A DNA stretch of 13,465 nucleotides from Prevotellaceae bacterium UBA3849 (GTDB taxonomy: Bacteria > Bacteroidota > Bacteroidia > Bacteroidales > Bacteroidaceae), in NCBI GenBank assembly GCA_002392645.1, contig DGHL01000029.1, positions 1-13,465 of the forward strand. Direction: 5' to 3'. This document shows, piece by piece, positions 5,943 to 13,465 of the stretch. The number at the start of each line of letters is the position of its first letter. Within the stretch, counting starts at the first letter, position 1. Below the pieces are notes generated by a model. It saw nothing but the letters and a program-made list of their open reading frames with translations, ran no database searches and was not told the origin of the DNA. Both the position numbers and the translations under genes were made by a program.

Positions 5943-5991
5943 AATACAAAGACAGCGATGACACGTAATGCGTCATCGCTGTCTTTGTATT
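5943..5991. terminator. Bidirectional stem-loop terminator between convergent genes
   Basis: A perfect 20-bp stem (5943-5962 against 5972-5991) with a 9-base loop sits between the converging third FKBP gene and the SpoIID fusion gene. The stem ends in AATACAAAG / CTTTGTATT, giving a moderately T-rich tail on both strands instead of a clean T-run. Confidence 0.8.
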
Positions 5992-6069
5992 AAGTTCGAT
6001 CTATACGTCTTAAGTTCGTTGTGTTGTGCGGAACCAATATTCCTGGTGTTATTTGTCTTCTTGGGTTTC

Positions 6070-9000
6070 TTAGTATGCTTTTTCTATCAGTGCACCTTTA
6101 TAGTAGTGTGCGAGAATGTCGTTGTACGGAATACCCTTTGCGCCCATTACAGCGGCACCAATCTGGCACAGTCCTACACCGTGTCCCCAGCCTTTGCCTG
6201 TGAGAATGAATCGGGTAGGGTAGCCGTCAGCATCCTTGCCTGACGTTGCAACGCTGAAGGCAGAACTGTATAGGTGGGTCTTAGAGAGAGCCTTTCGAAT
6301 CTCAAGTTCCTTGCCTATGGAGAAAGTTCGCTTCTCACCTACTATCTTCAGTAATGATATGCGTCCGCTCTTACCCTTCTCAAGGGGTTCAAGAGTGCGT
6401 ATGCGTCCGAAGTCAATCTTCAGTTTCTCCTGCAGTATGGCGGAGAGCTCCTCCTGGGTGTAAGATATGAACCAGTCATGGAAATCCATGGTTTCCTGAT
6501 CGTAGTCGTTAAGCACCTCAGACAGAATCTGCCTGTCTTGTGTGTTACAGTAAGGGTCTGGTACAGATGCGAGGTAAGGCTTGTTGATGTTTTCCCAACA
6601 ATATCTGTATTCCTCAGTCATACCACCGCAACACTTGGAGAAGCGTGCATCGCATATCTCACCTTGGTATGCCAGCACTTGTCCGCGTGTAGCCTTTACA
6701 GCCTCTACCACATGTGGGTTCGCTGCGTTCGTGATACCTTGATAGCGTTGGCAGTGATCGTCGGCACATACGTCGAATATGGTATGGTCTTCACGGTCGT
6801 ACCAACGTATCAGCATATCTTCTTTCTTGGTGAAAGAGAAGAAATTGTTGGCACTTTCAGCCTGTTGTGCACGTCGCTCAATCTGTGCCAGCAGCCATGA
6901 ACGTGATATTACTGCATGAGCCTTAAGCAACTCAAGACTGGACGTTGCAGACATCTCGCTTGATATTACGCTTTCGAGATATTTCTCTACAGGCAATTCG
7001 TTGATGGCGCATATTTTGTCTTCCTCAACTACGAGACGTAGTTTGCCGAGGAATGTCTGCGTCTGTTTTCTTTCCCAATGGAAGTTGATGCCTATGGTGA
7101 CGTCTTCAAGGCTGAATGATGCATCGGCAGTCTTAGGCTTGAAAGACAATTCACGATACTGAGTGCCGCGCCAGAGTATCGTTCCTTCAGAGAAGGTCAC
7201 TACTTGCTGTCCGGTGATATCCTCTCCTTTGGCAGTGTAGGCACCGTTAAGGGAGAAACGGAGTTCCGTAGCGCTGACTATGCCTACCTTTACGTCAGGC
7301 AGGTTGTCCATCTTTTTCAAATGTTTCTCGTCTGCTGACCGTGCGGAATCGTTACTCTTTATAATATACATTGCAACATCTTCGGCATTTTCGTTGCTTA
7401 TGCTGACCTCACGCAGTATTGCTGCGGCTGTGTCGGCGTCAAGTTTGTTGAAGTCTTCCTCGCGTGGCGTGATGATAAGACCTGCCATGTCGAGGGCACC
7501 TGGACTTACCAGAATCTGTTCCTTGCCACTCTTATTGTAGCAGTCTGGACGATGCTTCTTACGTGGGAATACCAAAGTGATATGTTCATCGTTCTGCGTC
7601 CATGCCACAATGTTCATCATAGGCTCTCCACCTGGAGTGTTCTCATTCTCTGTAACCTCGGTAAGGTGTGCCAAGGCACGGTAGAGACGGCGGAACATTT
7701 TCTTCTCTGTGTCACCGTGGAATGTACGAATGGCGAATACCGGACATACGTATCCCGTTATGAGGCTGATGCCTTCGCCTTCGCTGTTCTCCATGATAGG
7801 ACGGAATGAACGTATGAGACGCTGCCAACTCTTCTGTACTGGTACAAGACCGCTGGTGCAAGCCTGTAGGTGCATGTGGTCAGGTGCCGATGCCCCACAT
7901 AAAGGTCCGTTGTAGAAGACCATGAGTCTTGGATACTGTGTCAGTATCTGCCTGATAAACTGGAAATGGTCGTATATGGCCTGTGGCTCATGTTTCGTCA
8001 GCGGTATAGTGTAATGCTCAGGCATTATAGGGAATGGATTTACGAGAATCTCCATCTCCTGATCGCCATTTCTGTTGAATACAGGTTTGCTTATCTGCTG
8101 TGCAGGCCTGTTTCCCTTACACAGGAAACAAGGACGTTTTGCTATGGCAGCCTTGTCGATGCTTGCACCTGTCGATACTATTCGTGCAGGATTGAACTGC
8201 GCGGTGAGTTCTCCTAACTGTTTCTCCTGTATGCCCTGTAACTCCGAGTAGCGGTTACGAACCTCTTCCCAACGGTCCAACTGACGGTTGTAGAAACGTA
8301 GCAGTGAGTCATCGGTAGAAGTGTCAGGACGTCCTTCTATCATTTGCTTGCGCGCCTTGATTTCTATCGTTCGCAGATGATCCTTGTAGAGATTGTTGGC
8401 ATTAAGCTTGTCGATGCTTAGTGAAGAATCACTGTTTCCACCCCATCTGCGGCAAAGATACAGTTCCTCATATATCCTGCCTATGCGGAATCGGCGGCTG
8501 AATGCCAATCCGAGAGCATAGTCTTCGCCATAGCTTGTGTTAGGGAAACCGATATGGCGTACCAAAGGAGTGAAGAATGCACGTGGAGCTCCAAGACCAT
8601 TAATGCGCAGGGCATTGTTCGGACCGTTTTCGTCAGTCCACTCCCTATGGTCTATGATACCAGGAGGCAAGGTATTAAGGTCGAAGTCGCACATGCGATA
8701 TGAACCGATCACCATAGCGGCCTTGCTATGATAGAAACAATCGATTATGCGCTGCAGCGTATCTTCGCCAGAGTAAAGGTCGTCAGAGTCAAGTTGTACG
8801 GCAAATCGTCCGCACAAGTCATCGTTGACTGCCACGTTCCAGCAACCACCGATACCGAGGTCGTCACGCTCAGGTATTATATGTACGAGACGCTTCTTGC
8901 CGTTTTTCTCCTCTTGCTTTACGATGTCACGCAGTATCTTGGTGGTATTGTCTGTAGAGTGATTGTCAACGACTATTACGTTGTATTTGAATTTCGTTAC

Positions 9001-9765
9001 CTGACTCAGTGCGCTCTTTACGGCGTCAGCAATTGTTTTCTCACGATTATATACAGGAATGATGACCGATGCCTCTACAGGGAAAGACTGCTCAAGGAAG
9101 TCAGGAGTAAGTCTTATGCTCGTGTCAACCTTCGCACCAATTGTCTCAAGGTGCTCTGTGGCAGCTTGCTCCATTTCTATCTGTACGCTGCGGTTGCGTG
9201 GATCCACATAGTCAAACTGCTTTTCTCCGCTTTGTCGGTTGTCAAGTTCTTCTTCCGTATAGAGATATTCCTTTATATGGAACAGTGTGCCTGTGCGCTG
9301 TATGTAAAGACGCATGGCATATAAGCCAGCGTATGAGTAGTCAGCCTTTTGCTGTTTTACGAAAGCCTTCAGCGCTTCAGTACGTATGAATAACAGCTGA
9401 CCGAAGTCGAAGTCGTCACGTATGGCACCCTCAAGACAGTCAATCAGTGGATGTGCATTACGTACGCCATCTGTTACCGTATAGTGGTCGGCATAGAGCA
9501 TGTCGGCCTTTGTCTCACGTGCAATACGTATCATTCTCTCCAACGCACGTTGACCAAGTGTTACGGGTGTTGACTTTTGTGATATGAGTGTGTATTCTGC
9601 CGCCACTTCGGATGCAATCTTGCGCAATGTGGACATAGCCCTTATAGGCATTCCCTCTATCTTGGTGACTTTCCTTACAACCTTCTCTTGTGCCAATGAC
9701 TCTGCATAGGCATCATATTGCTTTGAGTTCCCGAATGGAATGAATATGTCAATCTTCTGTATCAT
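6070..9765 (-). CDS. Multidomain glycosyltransferase / DUF4922 / SpoIID-LytB fusion
   Basis: 1231 residues in one frame. Residues 1-200 resemble a degenerate GT-A domain (FIPFGN, DMLYADHY 89-95). Residues 230-460 are a GT2 glycosyltransferase: ASVIIPVYN, VVDNHSTDN, the metal-binding DSDD (326-329), GED (413-415) and RRW (439-441). Residues 540-760 fit DUF4922, a HIT/GalT-superfamily nucleotidyl-transferase or phosphorylase-like fold, with a CxxC pair (C546, C549), LVNPFPI and the histidine triad-like DHMHLQ (629-634). Residues 825-1231 are a SpoIID/LytB domain (glycan lytic transglycosylase or amidase activator): LPVEKYLESVISSEM with likely catalytic E937, FSKCCGGMTEE, and GKGWGHGVGLCQIGA (1190-1204). 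There is no signal peptide or membrane segment, odd for SpoIID, which normally acts outside the membrane. It starts 18 bases after the permease gene. The combined role, perhaps sugar-nucleotide or muropeptide handling, is inference. Confidence 0.9.
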   Translation of the reverse strand: MIQKIDIFIPFGNSKQYDAYAESLAQEKVVRKVTKIEGMPIRAMSTLRKIASEVAAEYTLISQKSTPVTLGQRALERMIRIARETKADMLYADHYTVTDGVRNAHPLIDCLEGAIRDDFDFGQLLFIRTEALKAFVKQQKADYSYAGLYAMRLYIQRTGTLFHIKEYLYTEEELDNRQSGEKQFDYVDPRNRSVQIEMEQAATEHLETIGAKVDTSIRLTPDFLEQSFPVEASVIIPVYNREKTIADAVKSALSQVTKFKYNVIVVDNHSTDNTTKILRDIVKQEEKNGKKRLVHIIPERDDLGIGGCWNVAVNDDLCGRFAVQLDSDDLYSGEDTLQRIIDCFYHSKAAMVIGSYRMCDFDLNTLPPGIIDHREWTDENGPNNALRINGLGAPRAFFTPLVRHIGFPNTSYGEDYALGLAFSRRFRIGRIYEELYLCRRWGGNSDSSLSIDKLNANNLYKDHLRTIEIKARKQMIEGRPDTSTDDSLLRFYNRQLDRWEEVRNRYSELQGIQEKQLGELTAQFNPARIVSTGASIDKAAIAKRPCFLCKGNRPAQQISKPVFNRNGDQEMEILVNPFPIMPEHYTIPLTKHEPQAIYDHFQFIRQILTQYPRLMVFYNGPLCGASAPDHMHLQACTSGLVPVQKSWQRLIRSFRPIMENSEGEGISLITGYVCPVFAIRTFHGDTEKKMFRRLYRALAHLTEVTENENTPGGEPMMNIVAWTQNDEHITLVFPRKKHRPDCYNKSGKEQILVSPGALDMAGLIITPREEDFNKLDADTAAAILREVSISNENAEDVAMYIIKSNDSARSADEKHLKKMDNLPDVKVGIVSATELRFSLNGAYTAKGEDITGQQVVTFSEGTILWRGTQYRELSFKPKTADASFSLEDVTIGINFHWERKQTQTFLGKLRLVVEEDKICAINELPVEKYLESVISSEMSATSSLELLKAHAVISRSWLLAQIERRAQQAESANNFFSFTKKEDMLIRWYDREDHTIFDVCADDHCQRYQGITNAANPHVVEAVKATRGQVLAYQGEICDARFSKCCGGMTEEYRYCWENINKPYLASVPDPYCNTQDRQILSEVLNDYDQETMDFHDWFISYTQEELSAILQEKLKIDFGRIRTLEPLEKGKSGRISLLKIVGEKRTFSIGKELEIRKALSKTHLYSSAFSVATSGKDADGYPTRFILTGKGWGHGVGLCQIGAAVMGAKGIPYNDILAHYYKGALIEKAY

Positions 9766-9783
9766 TAGTGAATTTCGTGGTTG

Positions 9784-11016
9784 TTAGTTTTTCATTGCTT
9801 TCTTTGTGGCATACCTTACAGGGTAGAGTACGGAGATGAATCCTACTATTACCACCGTGATGAATATGAGTGCAACGTCAGTGTAATGTACGCTGACGGG
9901 GTATGCGTCGATGACAAATGAACCGCTTGACTGTCCGAGTGAAACAATGCCGTATTGCTGTTGTATCAGGCAGAGCAATAATCCCAGTCCGACGCCTATC
10001 AGAGCTCCGATGATGCTTATCATCCAGCCTTCTATCATGAAGATACGTTTAATCAGAGAGTCTCTTGCACCGAGTGAGCGCAGTGTCATGACATCCTTCT
10101 TCTTGTCGATTATAAGCATAGACAATGAGCCAATGATGTTGAAGCATGCCACTACGAGAATGAAGGTAAGGAAGAAATATGCCATCAACTTCTCTATCTT
10201 CATTATATTAAAGGTATCCTCTTGCTGTTCATAGCGGTCGAGAACCTTGAAACGGTTGCCTGTAATGGCTTTCATTTTCTCTTTCGTTGCAGCTATGTCA
10301 GAACCGGGTTTCAGTTTTATTTCAAGTGAACTGATTTCTCCCTCACGTTGGAACAGATTGCGTGCGAACTCTATACTTGTCAGGATATAGTTGCGATCGT
10401 ATTTGCCCTGCTGTACGGAGAATACTACACCAGGCGAAAGCAGCGAGTCAACCATGAAGCCATCCATAGGATTCATCATGTCAAGTTGTCCCTCACGGTT
10501 AGGTGCATAGATATACATATACCCGAGGAAACGTGCCGGCATATTCATTGTTTGCGCCAGTCGTATGCCAGGTATGCCATACTGCAGGTCTGCGGCATGT
10601 AGCTCGAAGGTGCCTTCGCCGTAACAGATGTCTCTGATGTGTGTCAGTTGATCAAAATTGTCGTCAACACCTTTGATTTTCACCATAGCCTGTTGGTTGC
10701 CGTATATTGCCAAAGCTTGGTCTTCCACGCATTCCGTAGCCACTTCTATCTCTTCCATAGAGCGGATCTGCATGAGTGCGGGGTCGTTGACAGAGCAAGT
10801 CTTGCCACTTACCGGTACTACCTTTATCGTTGGGTCGAAGGCGGTGAAGAATGTGGCAACGAGATCACTGAAACCGTTGAACACACTCAGCACTACCACA
10901 AGAGCCATGGTAGCAACGGCAACGCCTAATACGGATATGGCAGATATGACGTTTATGACGTTTGTGCTTTTCTTGGAGAAAAGATAACGTCGGGCTATGT
11001 ATAGTGCCGTATTCAT
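9784..11016 (-). CDS. FtsX/LolE-type ABC transporter permease
   Basis: A 410-residue inner-membrane subunit of the LolCE/MacB-like family, which couples ATP hydrolysis by a partner ATPase to release of lipoproteins or other envelope substrates. The layout is the family's: TM1 (about 22-47), a large periplasmic domain (50-270), then TM2 (278-303), TM3 (328-352) and TM4 (380-400). A coupling-helix signature KKKDVMTLRSLGA (305-317) lies between TM2 and TM3, and the N-terminal YIARRYLFSKK is typical of LolC/E. No ATPase gene is next to it, so the ATPase must be encoded elsewhere. Its ATG overlaps the rbfA stop by one base (TAATG), implying translational coupling. Substrate is inferred from family only. 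Confidence 0.92.
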   Translation of the reverse strand: MNTALYIARRYLFSKKSTNVINVISAISVLGVAVATMALVVVLSVFNGFSDLVATFFTAFDPTIKVVPVSGKTCSVNDPALMQIRSMEEIEVATECVEDQALAIYGNQQAMVKIKGVDDNFDQLTHIRDICYGEGTFELHAADLQYGIPGIRLAQTMNMPARFLGYMYIYAPNREGQLDMMNPMDGFMVDSLLSPGVVFSVQQGKYDRNYILTSIEFARNLFQREGEISSLEIKLKPGSDIAATKEKMKAITGNRFKVLDRYEQQEDTFNIMKIEKLMAYFFLTFILVVACFNIIGSLSMLIIDKKKDVMTLRSLGARDSLIKRIFMIEGWMISIIGALIGVGLGLLLCLIQQQYGIVSLGQSSGSFVIDAYPVSVHYTDVALIFITVVIVGFISVLYPVRYATKKAMKN

Positions 11017-11351
11017 TATTTCTTCAGCAAATCGTCAATGCGTTCAAGGTAATCAAGGGAGTCGTCAATGAAGAAACGCAGCTCAGGTATTATTCTCAGC
11101 TGATTGCGTACTCGCTGTCCAAGGTCATAACGTATCGTAGATACGTTTTGGTTTATATTGTTGAGCAGTTCATTGCTTTTCTCTGAAGGGAAAATGCTGA
11201 GGTATGCGGTGCAGATGCTGAGATCGGGTGACACCTTGACCCTCGTGACACTTACCATGATGCCGCGCATCTGACGTGTCTGGCTCTGGAATATCAGACT
11301 GAGTTCCTTCTGCAGCAGTCTGCTTATGCGGTTTTGTCTTGTCTCTTGCAT
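11016..11351 (-). CDS. rbfA: 30S ribosome-binding factor RbfA
   Basis: A 111-residue KH-fold protein that binds the 30S subunit during 16S rRNA 5'-end maturation and cold adaptation. Family features are the N-terminal helix with RISRLLQKELSLIF, the strand pair MVSVTRVKVSPDLSICTAYLSIF (32-54), and the closing block with LGQRVRNQLRIIPELRFF (77-94) followed by DDSLDYLERIDDLL. Length is normal. It lies 34 bases after the GH25 gene and overlaps the permease start by one base. The pairing with an FtsX-type permease is, as I recall, usual in Bacteroidota; the GH25 gene in front may be an addition. Confidence 0.96.
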   Translation of the reverse strand: MQETRQNRISRLLQKELSLIFQSQTRQMRGIMVSVTRVKVSPDLSICTAYLSIFPSEKSNELLNNINQNVSTIRYDLGQRVRNQLRIIPELRFFIDDSLDYLERIDDLLKK

Positions 11352-11385
11352 TTCTTATGGTAGTTTTTGTTGATTATGTCTTTTG

Positions 11386-13101
11386 TTAGAAATTAAATCC
11401 ATTATATACGTTGATGTCAACTGTTCCGTGTATGCCGCTTACGCGTCCGTCAGGGCACAACTGCCAATATACCAGTCGTACGTCAGGCTTGTATTCGCCA
11501 TAGCGTGCTATCCATACGTCGTAGTTCTTCTTCAGGTCAGGAGCCTTTGACAAGTATTTGTTCACGAAACTCTGACTGATATATAGTATTGGCTTTACTC
11601 CCCATCTTTTTTCTACGGCAGTAAGCCATTGACGTACGTTCTTGAATACAATGTCTATGCCACCAGCCTTCTTTATCTGTGCGTCTGTTGGCTCTACGTC
11701 GAGTACGGGGTGCAGGTCTCCTTTTGCATATCTGGCGTGCTTTAGGAAGAATGCAGCCTGATCCTTACCTGATGTCATTATAGAGAAGAAGTGGTATGCT
11801 CCTACCCTGTAGCCATGTTTCTTGGCTGCCACATAGTCAGATGCGAAGTATTTGCTCTTTATTGTCGTACCCTCCGTTGCTTTTATATAGACAAACCTGA
11901 TAGGGTAGTTCACGGCTCCTTCTATCTTCTTCTTTGATATCTTGCCTAATGACGTTATTCGTAGGTTCTTCCAGTCTATGTTATATCTTTTCCTTCCATC
12001 TTCATGTTGGAAACGTGATATGTCGATACCATAGACACGCTCCGGTGTGTAGGTGATGCGCTCGCCGAGGAATTTATCGTTCTTCCATTCACCCAGTTTC
12101 AGGTTCTTGCCTGGATACATTGCAAATCCTACCCCTTCGCGTTTTCCGTGTACCCATTCTCCTTCGTAAAACTCTCCTTGTTTTGATACATATCTGCCAT
12201 ATCCGTGTGGCATGGCCACCGAGTCGCGTGCACCAGAGTATGTTCCTGTACTGTCAAGTGGTGAGAGTATTACCTTCTTGCTTTTCGGAAGTCTGTCTTT
12301 AAGGCGCACGAGAGCATTCTTTTCTGACATTCTTGAGTGTCTGAATATGCTTGCCGTCAGAGTTTCTACCGTAACGTCTTCCTGTGCTTCCGTAGGGGAG
12401 AGTTCGAGTATCTGTGTGCCGTTGTTGCTCCTCACAGGCTTACATTCTATCTTACCCTTGAAGGAGTCTATATAGTATTTACGATCAAGACGTATGCGCA
12501 GCTTCTTTCCGCTAAGCGCCTTGTCAACCAGGTCAGCAGCCTCGTTTACGGAGTCTGTAGCAAAGGCAAGAACCTCACCATAGTGCGCAACGATGTCGAA
12601 ACCGTTGTCAGTTACGGTGTGTGTCCTTGTGAAATAATCGATGTCGTTTTTCTGCTTTTCTGCCAGAGTCAGCAGGTATGCTATGTGTGAAGCCTCGCGT
12701 TGTAGCAGTGCTGTAATCTCAGCGTGGCTCATCTTGCAAGCCTGTGCAGTATCGAAGGCCTCCACCGCCATGGTGCCGCCGCAGTATGGAAGCAGGTTGT
12801 GCATCCTTATCCATTGTGCGTTTGCCTTGTCATACTCCTTGGATGGCAGATGCTTGCCTGGCGCTACGATGTCATTGAGCAAGGTGTCTCCGCGTAATGA
12901 TGTGAAAGCGAGTATGTCAACGCTGTCTGCTGATATGACATAGCGTGTCTCTGTGATTACCGAGATGTCGCTTTCCTTCAGTTCCTCCTCGCTCATTGGC
13001 TGGTAGAACCACCATAGCCATGCGCCTATAAGTGCAAGCAGTAGTACGAGTATTACTGCTATGCTGCAACCAAGATATTTCTTTTTCCTTTGTATTTCCA
13101 A
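11386..13101 (-). CDS. Membrane-anchored GH25 lysozyme with MORN repeats
   Basis: 571 residues. A basic start (MEIQRKKKYL) and one membrane helix (11-32) place the rest outside the cytoplasmic membrane. Residues 36-290 are an unrecognised region with helical, charged stretches. Two to three MORN-type repeats follow (about 299-346: GYGRY, YEGEWVHGKREGVGFAMYPG, GEWKNDKF). The GH25 muramidase domain is 356-571: YGIDISRFQ (D360), KATEGT, GAYHFF, LDVEP (D468, E470), ILYIS, YWQL and D562, all expected acidic residues present. It should cleave MurNAc-GlcNAc bonds in peptidoglycan. No in-frame ATG lies upstream before a TAG stop, and the next (M36) would remove the membrane helix, so TTG at 13099-13101 is the likely start. 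The composite palindromic element lies 25 bases upstream. Confidence 0.93.
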   Translation of the reverse strand: MEIQRKKKYLGCSIAVILVLLLALIGAWLWWFYQPMSEEELKESDISVITETRYVISADSVDILAFTSLRGDTLLNDIVAPGKHLPSKEYDKANAQWIRMHNLLPYCGGTMAVEAFDTAQACKMSHAEITALLQREASHIAYLLTLAEKQKNDIDYFTRTHTVTDNGFDIVAHYGEVLAFATDSVNEAADLVDKALSGKKLRIRLDRKYYIDSFKGKIECKPVRSNNGTQILELSPTEAQEDVTVETLTASIFRHSRMSEKNALVRLKDRLPKSKKVILSPLDSTGTYSGARDSVAMPHGYGRYVSKQGEFYEGEWVHGKREGVGFAMYPGKNLKLGEWKNDKFLGERITYTPERVYGIDISRFQHEDGRKRYNIDWKNLRITSLGKISKKKIEGAVNYPIRFVYIKATEGTTIKSKYFASDYVAAKKHGYRVGAYHFFSIMTSGKDQAAFFLKHARYAKGDLHPVLDVEPTDAQIKKAGGIDIVFKNVRQWLTAVEKRWGVKPILYISQSFVNKYLSKAPDLKKNYDVWIARYGEYKPDVRLVYWQLCPDGRVSGIHGTVDINVYNGFNF

Positions 13102-13125
13102 AGCTGTTTTCCTTGTGTTCTGTTT

Positions 13126-13319
13126 AGGTGGGTTCTATAAATTACCACCGTAATGTTATACTTAAAGTGTGGATTGACGTTTTGCCATCTTTTCGTTTTC
13201 TTTCGGTGCAAACTGTCAGCATCTTCGGTCACATAGCCCGCTATGCTCCCTTATCAGTTAGCATTTTGCCCTCGAAACAAATTCAAAAATCTGACAGTGG
13301 GAATTATTAGAACCCACCT
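13126..13319. repeat. Inverted TAGAACCCACCT motifs bracketing element copy 2
   Basis: AGGTGGGTTCTA at 13126-13137 and its exact reverse complement at 13308-13319 enclose the composite element. The match weakens after 12 bases (about 16 of 18). The left motif is also the 3' arm of the GGTGG/CCACC hairpin. The right motif touches the stop codon of the downstream-most gene. The layout is MITE-like, but no target-site duplication is visible. Confidence 0.55.
13127..13263 (-). repeat. Composite palindromic element, copy 2 (upstream of GH25)
   Basis: Read on the minus strand, the core GGGAGCATAGCGGGCTATGT begins at 13250 and the conserved block ends GCAAAACGTCAA at 13174. After 24 bases comes a GGTGG-N13-CCACC hairpin (13149-13127), then the GH25 start 25 bases further on. 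The 77-base block (13250-13174) matches 4823-4899 at 56 of 77 positions by hand count, with no gaps. Spacing to the hairpin is identical although the 24-base spacer itself is not conserved. Confidence 0.8.
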
Positions 13320-13465
13320 TACATCAGTTTTCCTTTAGCTGCAAGTGTGTCATAATTGTTGTTCAGGTTACGCCAATCCGTCTTGGTCTGAGGATTGATG
13401 CCATTGATGTACTTCTCGATATTTGTATAGCCATCACCATTGCAGTCTTTCACGGCATCGGAGGG
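13319..13465 (-). CDS. C-terminal end of a secreted carbohydrate-active protein, probably pectate/polysaccharide lyase (partial)
   Basis: Reading in from the right edge on the minus strand, one frame encodes 48 residues, PSDAVKDCNGDGYTNIEKY followed by INGINPQTKTDW and ending AAKGKLM, with TAA at 13319-13321. DCNGDGYTNIEKY fits an EF-hand-like calcium loop (D-x-N-x-D-G) of the kind near the C-terminus of Bacteroidota pectate lyases and related secreted enzymes. The catalytic part lies outside the window, so the lyase call is from resemblance of the tail only. The frame is too short for the ORF track cut-off yet has good coding character. Confidence 0.6.
   Translation of the reverse strand, partial: PSDAVKDCNGDGYTNIEKYINGINPQTKTDWRNLNNNYDTLAAKGKLM

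Noticed and set aside
8728..9324. A 198-residue plus-strand frame opposite the glycosyltransferase segment
   Set aside because: It is antisense to the conserved GT2 motifs and has a Cys/Tyr/Arg-rich composition typical of a shadow frame.

Overview
The window looks like chromosome of a Bacteroidota bacterium, most likely a Prevotella-type member of the Bacteroidales. The signs are start codons with A-rich leaders instead of Shine-Dalgarno sites, TAnnTTTG-type promoter boxes, a run of FkpA-like FKBP isomerases, an rbfA/LolE-type permease pair, and a glycosyltransferase-DUF4922-SpoIID fusion. The assignment rests on gene content and style; no 16S or other marker is present.

Layout. 1-762 has no convincing gene. 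It holds a + strand terminator, six exact-period 22-bp tandem repeats, a long imperfect hairpin and a second + strand terminator with no gene in front of it. 763-2972 is a minus-strand group: a Vsr/DUF559-like putative nuclease, a broken small gene just upstream of it, aroQ (type II dehydroquinate dehydratase) and a Sir2-family deacylase without the usual zinc cysteines. A perfect 34-bp inverted repeat fills both ends of the aroQ-sir2 gap. 3227-5919 carries three plus-strand FKBP-type prolyl isomerases: one cytoplasmic, one lipoprotein, one Sec-exported. A 20-bp perfect stem closes this group. 6070-13101 is a minus-strand, operon-like run: a membrane-anchored MORN/GH25 lysozyme, rbfA, an FtsX/LolE-type permease, and a 1231-residue protein with two GT-A-like domains, a DUF4922 (HIT/GalT-like) domain and a SpoIID/LytB domain. 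13319-13465 is the C-terminal tail of an EF-hand-containing secreted protein, probably a pectate/polysaccharide lyase.

How the genes fit together. The FKBP trio and the permease serve protein folding and lipoprotein or envelope export. The GH25 protein and the SpoIID fusion bracket rbfA and the permease and both point to peptidoglycan turnover. The most unusual items are the four-domain fusion, which has no visible export signal, and a 137-bp composite structured element. The element occurs twice, without gaps, in the same orientation just upstream of an envelope-associated gene (the third FKBP and GH25).
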